Below, piece by piece: positions 52,981 through 64,000 of a stretch of 64,000 nucleotides of DNA (position 1 is the stretch's first letter; each line of letters begins with the position of its first letter). The stretch is from Mycobacterium sp. SMC-8 (lineage in GTDB: Bacteria > Actinomycetota > Actinomycetes > Mycobacteriales > Mycobacteriaceae), in assembly GCF_025263565.1 (NCBI RefSeq), contig NZ_CP079865.1:4526001-4590000 (forward strand). Direction: 5' to 3'. A program made the translations under genes and the position numbers. The notes under the pieces were generated by a model, which worked only from the letters and a program-made list of their open reading frames with translations, was not told where the DNA came from and made no database searches.

Positions 52981-53922
52981 GTGATCTCGCTGCGTTCGCA
53001 CGCCATTTCGTTGGCCGCCGTCTTCCTGGCGCTGGCCATCGGCGTGGCCCTGGGGTCGGGGCTGCTGTCCAACACGGTGCTGTCCGGCCTGCGCGACGAC
53101 AAGCAGGAGATGCAGCAGCAGATCGACACGTTGACCGGTGACCGCAACGCCCTCAACGAGAAGCTCAAGGCTGCAGGCGATTTCGACGCCCAGGTGGCGC
53201 CGCGGATCCTGCGTGACACCCTGGCCCGGAAATCGGTGGTGATCTTCCGCACCCCCGACGCCGCCGACAACGACATCGACGGGCTGGCCCGGCTGATCTC
53301 TCAGGCCGGCGGCACGCTCGCCGGCACCGTCGGCCTGACGCAGCAGTTCGTCGACGCGAACTCGGCGGAGAAGCTGCTGTCGGTGGTCAACTCGCCGATC
53401 GTCCCGGCCGGAGCCCAGCTGAGCACGACCACCGTAGACCAGGGATCCCAAGCCGGCGATCTGCTCGGTATCTCGCTGCTGATCGACCGCGATCCGAAGA
53501 AGCCGCCCGTGAACGACGATCAGCGCGCCACCGTGCTGGCCGCGCTGCGCGACACCGGCTTCGTGACCTACGGCACCGAACGCATCGGCGCCGCCGACAC
53601 CGCGCTCGTGGTCACCGGCGGCGCTCTCGGCGAGGACGCCGGTAATCAGGGCGCGACCGTCGCACGGTTCGCCGCGGGACTCGCGCCACACGGTTCGGGA
53701 ACTGTGCTCGTCGGCCGTGACGGGTCGGCCACCGGTACCTCCGCGGTCGCAGTGACCAGGGCCGATGCGGCGATGAAGAACGCCGTCAGCACCGTCGACG
53801 ACATCGACAGCGAATCCGGCCGGATCACCTCGGTGCTCGCGCTGGGCGTGTTGATCAACGGCGGTCGCCCGGACCAGTTCGGGATCGGGCCGGGAGCGAC
53901 CTCGGTCACCGTCGCGCAGTAG
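52981..53922 (+). CDS. mctB: MctB / SteB: copper-transport-associated channel or cell-separation protein (Rv1698 homologue)
   Basis: 313 residues from GTG 52981 with GGGGAGC upstream. One N-terminal membrane helix (AISLAAVFLALAIGVALGSGLL), then a coiled coil (DDKQEMQQQIDTLTGDRNALNEKLKAAGDF) and a periplasmic alpha/beta domain. In M. tuberculosis Rv1698 (MctB) was described as an envelope protein needed to keep copper low. In Corynebacterium the same family (SteB) works with SteA in activating a cell-wall hydrolase. Pairing with steA supports the second role as at least shared. Confidence 0.9.
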   Translation: MISLRSHAISLAAVFLALAIGVALGSGLLSNTVLSGLRDDKQEMQQQIDTLTGDRNALNEKLKAAGDFDAQVAPRILRDTLARKSVVIFRTPDAADNDIDGLARLISQAGGTLAGTVGLTQQFVDANSAEKLLSVVNSPIVPAGAQLSTTTVDQGSQAGDLLGISLLIDRDPKKPPVNDDQRATVLAALRDTGFVTYGTERIGAADTALVVTGGALGEDAGNQGATVARFAAGLAPHGSGTVLVGRDGSATGTSAVAVTRADAAMKNAVSTVDDIDSESGRITSVLALGVLINGGRPDQFGIGPGATSVTVAQ

Positions 53923-54042
53923 CCCGGCGCGTCAACAACAACGCGTCCCGGTCGGTGTTAGGGTGGGGTTCCGTGGGTCGGCAGGCCCCAAACCGGGTGC
54001 GAACCCAGCGAAACAAGCCCTGCCCGGTCATCACGGAGGTAG

Positions 54043-56427
<2,385 letters not shown>

Positions 56428-56431
<4 letters not shown>

Positions 56432-57381
56432 CCACCGGGGTGGAGCCGGCGGCGCTCGACGATCAGTTCCAGGGCTACCTGGACCACCTCGCGATCGAGC
56501 GCGGGGTGGCCGCGAACACCCTGAGCTCCTACCGTCGCGACCTGCGGCGCTACGCCGAGCACCTCGCGTCGCGCGGGGTCACCGACCTGGCCGGCGTGAC
56601 CGAGGCCGACGTCACCGACTTCCTGGTGTCGCTGCGCCGCGGCGATCCCGACAACGGGGTGGTGCCACTGTCGGCGGTGTCGGCGGCCCGCGCCGTGATC
56701 GCGGTCCGCGGCCTGCACCGGTTCGCCGCCGCCGAAGGCATCACCACGGTCGACGTCGCCCGCGAGGTGAAGCCGCCGACGCCCGGTCGCCGGCTGCCCA
56801 AGAGCCTGAGCATCGACGAGGTGCTGGCCCTGCTGGAGGCCGCCGGCGGTGACAGCGACGCCGACGGCCCCCTGACCCTGCGCAACCGGGCGCTGCTGGA
56901 GCTGCTGTACTCCACCGGCGCCCGCATCTCCGAGGCGGTCGGCCTCGATGTCGACGACGTCGACACCGAGGCCCGGTCGGTGCTGCTGCGCGGCAAAGGC
57001 GGGAAACAACGGCTGATCCCGATCGGGCGGCCCGCGGTCGGCGCGCTGGACGCCTACCTGGTGCGTGCCCGGCCCGACCTGGCGCGGCGCGGCCGCGGCA
57101 CCCCCGCGATCTTCCTCAACGCCCGCGGCGGGCGGTTGTCCCGGCAGAGCGCGTGGCAGGTGCTGCAGGACGCCGCCGAACGCGCGGGCATCACCGCGAC
57201 GGTGTCCCCGCACGTGCTGCGCCACTCCTTCGCCACCCATCTGCTCGACGGCGGCGCCGACGTCCGCGTCGTGCAGGAACTGCTCGGGCACGCGTCGGTG
57301 ACCACCACGCAGATTTACACCATGGTCACCGTTAATGCGCTGCGCGAGGTGTGGGCCGGCGCCCACCCCCGGGCGCGGTAG
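56428..57381 (+). CDS. xerD: Site-specific tyrosine recombinase XerD
   Basis: 317 residues from ATG 56428. The N-terminal SAM-like domain ([30 protein letters not shown] in part) is followed by the catalytic domain. The active-site residues are visible: Arg in [15 protein letters not shown], Lys in [12 protein letters not shown], His-x2-Arg in [15 protein letters not shown], His in [13 protein letters not shown] and nucleophile Tyr in the same block. It resolves chromosome dimers at dif with XerC. Location near scpA, scpB and a parA-like gene suggests a segregation cluster. Confidence 0.96.
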
Positions 57382-57385
57382 CGGC

Positions 57386-57404
57386 CGGCGCCGGTCAGGC
57401 GCCG
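57386..57404. terminator. Possible bidirectional hairpin between xerD and the O-methyltransferase gene
   Basis: CGGCGCC and GGCGCCG form a 7-pair stem around GGTCA, in the 13-base gap of two convergent genes and reaching into the reverse gene. There is no T tract, so termination is only a possibility. Confidence 0.35.
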
Positions 57405-58129
57405 AGGTACTCCGACTCCAGCACCAGGTCGGGAAGCAGCGTCTGGTACTCGACATGGGTCTTGTGTTCCACGGTGTTCCAGCGGGTGCCCTGATGATCG
57501 CGCATGTGGCGGCGGTAGCCGGGGGCGCCGGGGATGCGCACGTTGTCGGCGACCACGATCGAGCCTCGGTGCAGCCACCCGCGCTGCTCGACGCTGAGCA
57601 GGTCCGCTAGATACGCCTTCTTATCGTGGTCGATGAACAACAGGTCCACGCTGCCGGGGGAGACCCCGTGCTCGCCGGCGAGCGCGTCGAGGGTGCGCCC
57701 GCCGTCGCCGAGGGTGCCCACCACGCAGGTGACGCGGTCGGCCACCCCGGCGTGGGCCCAGATCCGCCGCGCGACCTCGGCGTTGGCGGCCGAGAACTCG
57801 ACTGACAGCACGCGCGCCGACGGCGCAGCGCGCGCGATGCGCAGAGCGCTGTAGCCGCAGTATGTGCCCAATTCGAGCACCAGAGTCGGCGCGGCCCGGT
57901 GCACCGCGGCGTCGAGCAGTACGCCTTTCTCGTCACCGATGTTGACCAGCATCGCCTCGCGTCGGGCGAAGGTGTCGATCGCGGCGAGCGCCGCATCGAC
58001 GTCGCCATGTGGGGCGTGGGCCTCGACATAGGCCGCGCAGGCGTTCTCGCGGCCGTCGCCGATCTGGCCGGTGCGCACGAACGACGGCATGCCCCGGGCC
58101 AGCCGCGCCCACCGCTGTAGCGCGTTCAT
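57395..58129 (-). CDS. Class I-like SAM-dependent O-methyltransferase (catechol O-methyltransferase type; Rv1703c homologue)
   Basis: 244 residues from ATG 58129. A helical N-terminus (LQRWARLARGMPSFVRTGQIGDG) precedes a Rossmann methyltransferase with motif I VLELGTYCGYSALRIA, the acidic residue in VLSVEFSAANAEVA, and metal-binding LLFIDHDKKAYL and VADNVRIPG. This set (Asp, Asp, Asn) matches catechol O-methyltransferases using magnesium. Substrate in mycobacteria unknown. Only reverse gene in the 46-63.5 kb series. Confidence 0.92.
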   Translation of the reverse strand: MNALQRWARLARGMPSFVRTGQIGDGRENACAAYVEAHAPHGDVDAALAAIDTFARREAMLVNIGDEKGVLLDAAVHRAAPTLVLELGTYCGYSALRIARAAPSARVLSVEFSAANAEVARRIWAHAGVADRVTCVVGTLGDGGRTLDALAGEHGVSPGSVDLLFIDHDKKAYLADLLSVEQRGWLHRGSIVVADNVRIPGAPGYRRHMRDHQGTRWNTVEHKTHVEYQTLLPDLVLESEYLGA

Positions 58130-58253
58130 GCGGTCAGATTAGGCGACAGATCCGAGGTTGCCTGCGGGTCTGCCTCACCGATTCGTCGCTCCCCGTTAAA
58201 CTTGCCCGGATGTCCGCCATGCCTGCAGGTTGCCTGACCAGCGAAGGTCCGGC

Positions 58254-59156
58254 ATGACCGACCCGACGGGCGGTCCCGTGGACGCACCTGGGGCCCCGCT
58301 GGCCCCGGATCCCGAACCGGCCCCAGGTCTGACCGGCCGCCTCCCGCGGCAGATCCCCGAACCGGCGGCCCGCACGTCGCACGGACCGGCCAAGGTCATC
58401 GCGATGTGCAACCAGAAGGGCGGAGTCGGCAAGACCACGTCGACGATCAACCTGGGGGCCAGCCTCGCCGAGTACGGGCGGCGGGTGCTCCTGGTCGACC
58501 TCGACCCGCAGGGCGCGCTGTCAGCCGGCCTGGGCGTGCCGCACTACGAGCTCGAGCACACCGTGCACAACCTGCTGGTCGAGCCGAGGGTGTCGATCGA
58601 TGAGGTGTTGATCAAGACCCGGGTGTCGGGCCTGGATCTGGTACCGAGCAATATCGACCTGTCGGCGGCTGAGATCCAGCTCGTCAACGAGGTGGGCCGG
58701 GAGCAGACCCTGGCCCGCGCGCTGTATCCGGTGCTGGACCGCTATGACTACGTGCTGATCGACTGCCAGCCCTCGCTGGGTCTGCTGACCGTCAACGGGC
58801 TGGCGTGCAGCGACGGCGTGATCATCCCCACCGAGTGCGAGTTCTTCTCGCTGCGCGGGCTGGCGCTGCTGACCGACACTGTCGACAAGGTGCACGACCG
58901 GCTCAACCCGAAGCTGTCGATCAGCGGGATCCTGATCACCCGCTACGACCCCCGCACCGTGAACTCGCGGGAGGTGATGGCCCGCGTGGTGGAGCGGTTC
59001 GGCGATCTGGTGTTCGACACCGTCGTCACCCGCACCGTGCGCTTCCCGGAGACCAGTGTGGCCGGCGAGCCTATCACCACGTGGGCACCGAAATCTGCTG
59101 GTGCAGAGGCATATCGAGCGCTCGCGCGTGAGGTCATCCACCGGTTCGGCGCGTGA
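58254..59156 (+). CDS. ParA/Soj-family ATPase (Rv1708 homologue)
   Basis: 300 residues from ATG 58254 (an earlier ATG at 58230 adds eight residues). A Pro/Gly-rich N-terminus of about 50 residues precedes the deviant Walker A CNQKGGVGKTTSTINLG (near 60), DLDPQGALSAGLG, and the DYVLIDCQPSLGLLTVNGL and SGILITRYDPRTVNSREVM blocks. This is not the main ParA near oriC but the second ParA-like protein that lies before scpA in actinobacteria. Probable role in chromosome organisation with ScpA/ScpB. The stop overlaps scpA by four bases. Confidence 0.93.
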   Translation: MTDPTGGPVDAPGAPLAPDPEPAPGLTGRLPRQIPEPAARTSHGPAKVIAMCNQKGGVGKTTSTINLGASLAEYGRRVLLVDLDPQGALSAGLGVPHYELEHTVHNLLVEPRVSIDEVLIKTRVSGLDLVPSNIDLSAAEIQLVNEVGREQTLARALYPVLDRYDYVLIDCQPSLGLLTVNGLACSDGVIIPTECEFFSLRGLALLTDTVDKVHDRLNPKLSISGILITRYDPRTVNSREVMARVVERFGDLVFDTVVTRTVRFPETSVAGEPITTWAPKSAGAEAYRALAREVIHRFGA

Positions 59157-59980
59157 GCGAGACAAGGACCCCGCAGGAGCCCACCGACGCGAAGACCCAG
59201 GCCGGTTTCCAGGTTCGCCTGAGCAATTTCGAGGGCCCGTTCGACCTGCTGCTGCAACTCATTTTCGGCCACCGGCTCGACGTCACCGAGGTGGCGCTGC
59301 ACAAGGTGACCGACGAGTTCATCGCCTACACCAAGGAGATCGGACCGCAGCTGGGCCTCGACGAGACCACCTCGTTCCTGGTGGTCGCCGCGACGCTGCT
59401 CGACCTGAAGGCGGCCCGGCTGCTGCCCGCCGGCGAGATCCACGACGAGGAGGACCTGGCTCTGCTCGAGGTGCGCGACCTGCTGTTCGCGAGGCTGCTG
59501 CAGTACCGGGCGTTCAAGCACGTCGCGCAGATGTTCGCCGAGCTGGAGAGCGCGGCGCTGCGCAGCTACCCGCGCGCGGTGTCGCTGGAGGACCGCTACT
59601 CCGACCTGTTGCCCGAGGTGATGCTGGGCGTCGACGCCGCCCGTTTCTCCGAGATCGCGGCGGCGGCGTTCACGCCCCGCCCCGTTCCGACGGTCGGCAC
59701 CGACCATCTGCACCAGGTGTCGGTCTCTGTGCCCGAACAGGCCGCCAACCTGATCGCGCTGCTCGAACAGCGGGGGATCGGCCAGTGGGCCTCGTTCTCC
59801 GAACTGGTCTCCGACTGCCAGGTACCGATGGAAATCGTCGGACGGTTCCTCGCGCTCCTCGAGTTGTACCGGGCGCGGGCGGTAACATTCGAGCAGCCAG
59901 AGGCGCTTGGCGTGCTCCAGATCTCATGGACCGGAGAGCGGCCGAGCAGCCAACAGTTGGCGACCGCTGACGCGGAATAG
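59153..59980 (+). CDS. scpA: Segregation and condensation protein A
   Basis: 275 residues from GTG 59153 (GTGA overlap). Kleisin of the SMC-ScpAB condensin. The N-terminal helical domain (FQVRLSNFEGPFDLLLQLIFGHRLDVTEVAL in part) binds the SMC neck. The middle helix DLALLEVRDLLFARLLQYRAF binds ScpB, and the C-terminal winged helix (ASFSELVSDCQVPMEIVGRFLALLEL) binds the SMC head. Next gene is scpB. Confidence 0.96.
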   Translation: MSETRTPQEPTDAKTQAGFQVRLSNFEGPFDLLLQLIFGHRLDVTEVALHKVTDEFIAYTKEIGPQLGLDETTSFLVVAATLLDLKAARLLPAGEIHDEEDLALLEVRDLLFARLLQYRAFKHVAQMFAELESAALRSYPRAVSLEDRYSDLLPEVMLGVDAARFSEIAAAAFTPRPVPTVGTDHLHQVSVSVPEQAANLIALLEQRGIGQWASFSELVSDCQVPMEIVGRFLALLELYRARAVTFEQPEALGVLQISWTGERPSSQQLATADAE

Positions 59981-59988
59981 AAAAGACT

Positions 59989-60720
59989 ATGACAGACGAC
60001 ATTTCGACCGGTACTGCGCCTGAGGCGGTAACCGATGTCGACCCCGGAACAGACGCGACCGACGAGAGCGACGAGGTTCCGGCCGCCGAATTGGACGACG
60101 ACGAGCTGGACTCGGTGCTCGAAGCGCTGCTCCTGGTCGTCGACACCCCGGTGACAGTGGACACACTTGCCGGCGTCACCGAGCAGCCGTCGACGCGCGT
60201 GGCCGAGCGGCTGCAGCAGCTCGCGGCCGCGCTGGCCGCCCGCGACAGCGGCATCGACCTGCGGGAGGCGGCGGGCGGATGGCGGATGTACACGCGCTCG
60301 AAGTACGCCCCCTACGTCGAGAAACTGCTCCTCGACGGTGCGCGGTCCCGGCTGACCCGCGCCGCACTCGAGACCCTGGCGGTGGTGGCCTACCGGCAAC
60401 CGGTCACCCGCGCCCGGGTCAGCGCGGTCCGCGGCGTCAACGTCGACGCGGTCATGCGCACCCTGCTGGCCCGCGGCCTGATCACCGAGGCAGGCACCGA
60501 CGCCGATTCCGGGGCGGCGACGTTCGCCACCACCGAGCTGTTCCTCGAGCGGCTCGGGCTGACGTCGCTGACCGACCTGCCCGACATCGCACCTCTGCTT
60601 CCCGACGTCGACGTGATCGACGACATCAGCGAAACCCTCAGCGAAGAGCCGCGTTTCATGAAACTCAACGGCGCGTCCGCCCCCGAGGCGCCGGCCGCCA
60701 TCGATGTGGATCAGGACTGA
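59989..60720 (+). CDS. scpB: Segregation and condensation protein B
   Basis: 243 residues from ATG 59989. Two winged-helix domains: one around ELDSVLEALLLVVDTPVTVD and RVAERLQQLAAAL, the other around TRAALETLAVVAYRQPVTRA and VMRTLLARGLITE. Acidic ends on both sides. It dimerises and binds ScpA in the condensin complex. rluB begins two bases after its stop. Confidence 0.95.
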   Translation: MTDDISTGTAPEAVTDVDPGTDATDESDEVPAAELDDDELDSVLEALLLVVDTPVTVDTLAGVTEQPSTRVAERLQQLAAALAARDSGIDLREAAGGWRMYTRSKYAPYVEKLLLDGARSRLTRAALETLAVVAYRQPVTRARVSAVRGVNVDAVMRTLLARGLITEAGTDADSGAATFATTELFLERLGLTSLTDLPDIAPLLPDVDVIDDISETLSEEPRFMKLNGASAPEAPAAIDVDQD

Positions 60721-60722
60721 GA

Positions 60723-61466
60723 ATGACAGACGACGACGGGGTCCGCCTGCAGAAGGTGTTGTCCCAGGCCGGAATTGCATCCCGCCGAGTAGCGGAGAAG
60801 ATGATCCGGGACGGCCGGGTCGAGGTGGACGGGCAGATCGTCACCGAGCTCGGAACCCGGGTGGATCCCGCGGCCTCGGTGATCCGGGTCGACGGATCGC
60901 GGATCTCGATCGACGACACCCTGGTGCACCTGGCGATCAACAAGCCCCGCGGCATGCACTCGACGATGTCCGACGACCGCGGTCGACCCTGCGTGGGCGA
61001 CCTGGTGGAGCACCGGGTGCGCGGCAACAAGAAGCTCTTCCATGTCGGGCGGCTGGACGCCGACACCGAGGGCCTGCTGCTGCTGACCAACGACGGGGAA
61101 CTGGCGCACCGCTTGATGCACCCGTCGTTCGAGGTGCCCAAGTCCTATGTCGCGACGGTGCTCGGCTCGGTGCCCAAGGGGTTGGGCCGCAAGCTGCGTG
61201 ACGGGATCGAGCTCGACGACGGGCCGGTCCGGCTCGACGATTTCGCGGTGGTAGACACCGTGCCCGGTCGTACGCTGGTGCGGGTGACGCTGCACGAGGG
61301 CCGCAAACGGATCGTGCGGCGGCTGCTGGGCGAGGTCGGCTTCCCGGTGCAGGAACTGGTGCGCACCGACATCGGCGCGGTCACCCTCGGTGATCAGCGT
61401 CCCGGCAGCATCCGGCCGTTGACCCAGAAGGAGATCGGCGAACTGTACAAGGCGGTGGGATTGTGA
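60723..61466 (+). CDS. rluB: 23S rRNA pseudouridine synthase RluB/RsuA family
   Basis: 247 residues from ATG 60723. An N-terminal S4 domain ([22 protein letters not shown]) and a catalytic domain with the aspartate in [20 protein letters not shown] (near residue 107). [20 protein letters not shown] near the C-terminus is family-specific. It modifies uridine in 23S rRNA near position 2605 (E. coli numbering) by family analogy. GTGA overlap with cmk. Confidence 0.95.
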   Translation: MTDDDGVRLQKVLSQAGIASRRVAEKMIRDGRVEVDGQIVTELGTRVDPAASVIRVDGSRISIDDTLVHLAINKPRGMHSTMSDDRGRPCVGDLVEHRVRGNKKLFHVGRLDADTEGLLLLTNDGELAHRLMHPSFEVPKSYVATVLGSVPKGLGRKLRDGIELDDGPVRLDDFAVVDTVPGRTLVRVTLHEGRKRIVRRLLGEVGFPVQELVRTDIGAVTLGDQRPGSIRPLTQKEIGELYKAVGL

Positions 61467-62149
61467 GCCCCTCGGTGGTGGTCGCGATCGACGGGCCTGC
61501 CGGGACCGGAAAGTCCACGGTGGCAAGGGGTTTGGCGACTTCGCTGAATGCCCGTTACCTCGACACCGGCGCGATGTACCGCATCGTGACGCTGGCGGTG
61601 CTGCGCGCAGGGGTCGATCCGGCCGATGCGGCGGCCGTCGGGGCCGTCGCGCAGACCGTCGAGTTGGCGGTCGGCAGCGATCCGGCTCAGGACCGGTCCT
61701 ATCTGGCAGGCGAGGACGTTTCGCTCGAGATCCGCGGTGACGCCGTCACCAAAGCCGTGTCGGCGGTCTCGGCCGTACCGGCGGTGCGGGCCCGGCTGGT
61801 CGCACTGCAACGTGAATTGGCCTCGGCGCCGGACAGTGTCGTGGTCGAGGGCCGCGACATCGGCACCGTGGTGCTGCCCGATGCCGACGTCAAGATCTTC
61901 CTGACCGCCTCGGCGGAGGAGCGGGCCCGGCGCCGTCACGACCAGAACGTCGCCGCGGGTCTGCCCGGTGACTACGAGGCGGTGCTCGCCGACGTCCGGC
62001 GCCGCGACCACCTGGATTCCACCCGTGCGGTGTCGCCGTTGCGCGCCGCCGACGATGCGCTGGTGGTGGACACCAGCACCATGAACCAGTCCGAGGTCGT
62101 GACCTACCTGACCGGGCTCGTCGAACAGAAAGCTGGGGTCACCCGATGA
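61463..62149 (+). CDS. cmk: Cytidylate kinase
   Basis: 228 residues from GTG 61463. It converts CMP and dCMP to the diphosphates. The P-loop is [17 protein letters not shown]. The CMP-binding insert with [17 protein letters not shown] and the block [24 protein letters not shown] are typical, as is [12 protein letters not shown] in the lid. ATGA overlap with der. Confidence 0.97.
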   Translation: MSPSVVVAIDGPAGTGKSTVARGLATSLNARYLDTGAMYRIVTLAVLRAGVDPADAAAVGAVAQTVELAVGSDPAQDRSYLAGEDVSLEIRGDAVTKAVSAVSAVPAVRARLVALQRELASAPDSVVVEGRDIGTVVLPDADVKIFLTASAEERARRRHDQNVAAGLPGDYEAVLADVRRRDHLDSTRAVSPLRAADDALVVDTSTMNQSEVVTYLTGLVEQKAGVTR

Positions 62150-63558
62150 GCGAGGACGGCACCTGGTCGCAGGAGAGCGATTGGGAGATCGGCGCCGAAG
62201 AGGTCGCGGACGCGATCGAGGAGGTTTCCGCGCCGCCGCCGGTGATCGCCGTGGTCGGGCGGCCCAACGTCGGAAAGTCGACGCTGGTCAACCGGATCCT
62301 GGGCCGGCGCGAGGCGGTGGTGCAGGACGTCCCCGGCGTGACCCGGGACCGCGTGTCCTATGACGCGAGCTGGTCCGGTCAGCGTTTCGTCGTGCAGGAC
62401 ACCGGCGGCTGGGAACCCGACGCCAAAGGCCTGCAGCAGCTGGTCGCCGAGCAGGCCTCGGTGGCGATGCGCACCGCCGACGCCATCATCTTCGTGGTCG
62501 ACTCCGTCGTCGGCGCCACCGCCGCCGACGAGGCCGCCGCAAAACTGTTGCAGCGCTCTGGGAAACCGGTGTTCCTGGCCGCGAACAAAGTCGACAACGA
62601 GCGGGGCGAAGCGGATGCGGCGGCGCTGTGGTCGCTCGGGCTGGGACAGCCCCACTCGATCAGCGCCATGCACGGCCGCGGCGTCGCCGACCTGCTCGAT
62701 GTCGTCGTCGACGCGCTGCCCACCATCTCCGAGGTGGCCGGCGCCGGTGGCGGCGGTCCGCGCCGGGTGGCGCTGGTGGGCAAGCCCAACGTCGGCAAAT
62801 CCTCGCTGCTGAACCGCCTGTCCGGCGACGAGCGGTCGGTGGTGCACGACGTGGCGGGAACCACCGTGGACCCGGTCGACTCGCTGATCGAGATGGACGG
62901 CAAGCTCTGGCGTTTCGTCGACACCGCGGGTCTGCGCCGCAAGGTCGGGCAGGCCAGCGGCCACGAGTTCTACGCCTCGGTGCGCACCCATGGCGCGATC
63001 GACGCCGCCGAGGTGGCGATCGTGCTCGTCGACGCGTCGCAGCCCCTGACCGAACAGGACCAGCGCGTGCTGTCGATGGTGATCGAGGCGGGGCGGGCGC
63101 TGGTGCTGGCGTTCAACAAGTGGGACCTGGTCGACGAAGACCGTCGCTACCTGCTCGACCGTGAGATCGATCTGCAGCTCGCGCAACTGCAGTGGGCGCC
63201 GCGGGTGAACATCTCGGCCAAGACCGGCCGCGCGGTGCAGAAACTGGTGCCCGCACTGGAGACCGCGCTGCGGTCCTGGGACACCCGGGTGCCGACCGGC
63301 CGGCTCAACACGTTCTTCAAGGAGGTCGTCGCCGCGACGCCGCCACCGGTGCGCGGCGGTAAGCAGCCCCGGATCCTGTTCGCCACCCAGGCGACCGCGC
63401 GTCCGCCGACTTTTGTGCTGTTCACCACCGGGTTCCTGGAGGCCGGCTATCGCCGCTTCCTGGAACGCAAACTGCGTGAGACGTTCGGGTTCGAGGGCAG
63501 TCCGATCAGGATCAATGTGCGCGTCCGGGAGAAGAGGGGCGCTAAGTCCCGCCGGTGA
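62146..63558 (+). CDS. der: Ribosome-assembly GTPase Der (EngA)
   Basis: 470 residues from ATG 62146. Two tandem GTPase domains: G1 [16 protein letters not shown]3 DTGGW, G4 ANKVD in the first; [24 protein letters not shown] in the second. A KH-like C-terminal domain ([21 protein letters not shown] to the end) follows. Der is needed for 50S maturation. It ends the forward series and overlaps by 17 bases the convergent gene after it. Confidence 0.97.
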   Translation: MSEDGTWSQESDWEIGAEEVADAIEEVSAPPPVIAVVGRPNVGKSTLVNRILGRREAVVQDVPGVTRDRVSYDASWSGQRFVVQDTGGWEPDAKGLQQLVAEQASVAMRTADAIIFVVDSVVGATAADEAAAKLLQRSGKPVFLAANKVDNERGEADAAALWSLGLGQPHSISAMHGRGVADLLDVVVDALPTISEVAGAGGGGPRRVALVGKPNVGKSSLLNRLSGDERSVVHDVAGTTVDPVDSLIEMDGKLWRFVDTAGLRRKVGQASGHEFYASVRTHGAIDAAEVAIVLVDASQPLTEQDQRVLSMVIEAGRALVLAFNKWDLVDEDRRYLLDREIDLQLAQLQWAPRVNISAKTGRAVQKLVPALETALRSWDTRVPTGRLNTFFKEVVAATPPPVRGGKQPRILFATQATARPPTFVLFTTGFLEAGYRRFLERKLRETFGFEGSPIRINVRVREKRGAKSRR

Positions 63559-64000
63559 CGTCGGTGACGTCCGGCAGCGGTGGGGCCGGCTCGTCGGCGA
63601 GCAGTTCGGCTAGGGCGGCCCAGTAGGCGGGCGCCCGCGGGTAGTCGCTGTGGGTCTGCACCTCGGCGAGGTAGTCGACCCGGACGACTTCCTCCGCGAA
63701 CCGGTCGATCGGATTGGCGGGGTAGCCGTACGCCGGGAAACCGAGATAATCGGTGCGGCGCCACAGGTTTCGCCACCGCAGCCTGCCGTCCGCCGAGAGC
63801 CGGCCGACGACGGACTCGCTGCGCGAGGCGCCGATGACCTCGTCGGCGCCGAACCGACGCGGGTGAGCCTCGATCTCGTGCGACCACGGGTCCGGTGTCC
63901 ACAGGCTGCTCGACGCGCACGCCTGGACGCCGAGCACGTTCGGGCCGAGCAACTCCGGGAAGATACGGCTGAAGTACGCGCGCAGCTGGCTGCCGTAGGT
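63542..64000 (-). CDS. C-terminal part of an unidentified protein (gene continues past the window)
   Basis: The last 152 codons of a reverse gene, open to the window edge. The visible start reads [20 protein letters not shown], then [22 protein letters not shown] and [20 protein letters not shown]. The [10 protein letters not shown] start resembles the region after a serine-hydrolase elbow in large mycobacterial membrane proteins with an alpha/beta-hydrolase-like end, but I cannot name the family. Acidic C-terminus. Stop TAG at 63544-63542 lies inside der. Confidence 0.75.
   Translation of the reverse strand, partial: TYGSQLRAYFSRIFPELLGPNVLGVQACASSSLWTPDPWSHEIEAHPRRFGADEVIGASRSESVVGRLSADGRLRWRNLWRRTDYLGFPAYGYPANPIDRFAEEVVRVDYLAEVQTHSDYPRAPAYWAALAELLADEPAPPLPDVTDVTGGT

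Overview
The window is a chromosomal segment of a rapidly growing mycobacterium (Mycolicibacterium type). The evidence is high GC content, many GTG/TTG starts, mycobacterial gene families throughout, gene order matching the M. tuberculosis Rv1638-Rv1713 interval with segments missing or replaced, and a complete rRNA operon directly downstream of tyrS. That last location (rrnB) is known from fast growers and is absent from slow growers. The 16S gene also has the short helix-18 form of fast growers.

Layout. 1-3.9 kb: 3' end of uvrA, a GNAT acetyltransferase, and a winged-helix (AlkZ/YcaQ-like) gene cut in two by an IS1081-like IS256-family element, with target duplication and nested inverted repeats readable at base level. 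3.6-11.3 kb: Rv1638A-like protein, membrane-anchored esterase, lysX, a DUF1844 protein, then infC-rpmI-rplT-tsnR; infC begins with an ATC codon behind a structured leader. 11.3-16.2 kb: a PE-PPE-domain secreted hydrolase with an Asn/Gly/Asp tail, an acyl-CoA dehydrogenase gene with an early TAG, a DUF2236 (MpaB-like) gene and a class III cyclase with a leaderless-type promoter. 16.2-19.7 kb: pheS-pheT. 19.7-22.9 kb: a zinc-ribbon/cyclase/ATPase gene split by one TAA.

23.0-31.4 kb: the complete arginine operon argC-J-B-D-F-R-G-H, with an ArgR-type operator over the argC start and most joints overlapping by 4 bases. 31.4-38.9 kb: a truncated membrane-protein start, an ABC-F ATPase, an Rv1683-like lipase/adenylation fusion, a small exported protein, a Trm112-like protein, an HSL-type hydrolase and mpg. 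38.9-46.1 kb: tyrS and rrnB (promoter, leader, 16S, spacer without tRNA, 23S, 5S, strong terminator).

46.1-64 kb: a compact forward series homologous to Rv1691-Rv1713: tetratricopeptide-like protein, HAD phosphatase, small protein, tlyA, nadK, recN, steA, mctB/steB, pyrG, NUDIX, xerD, then (after a reverse O-methyltransferase) parA-like, scpA, scpB, rluB, cmk and der, ending in a partial reverse gene. Most of the window is housekeeping: translation, arginine synthesis, chromosome segregation and rRNA modification.

The unusual content is a set of broken genes in the first half (one IS disruption, two single-codon nonsense mutations, one truncated fragment), the chimeric or nested architecture of the IS, the non-canonical infC start, and the degenerate adenylation domain of the Rv1683-like protein. 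I found no CRISPR array, phage, defence island or clearly new multi-gene system.
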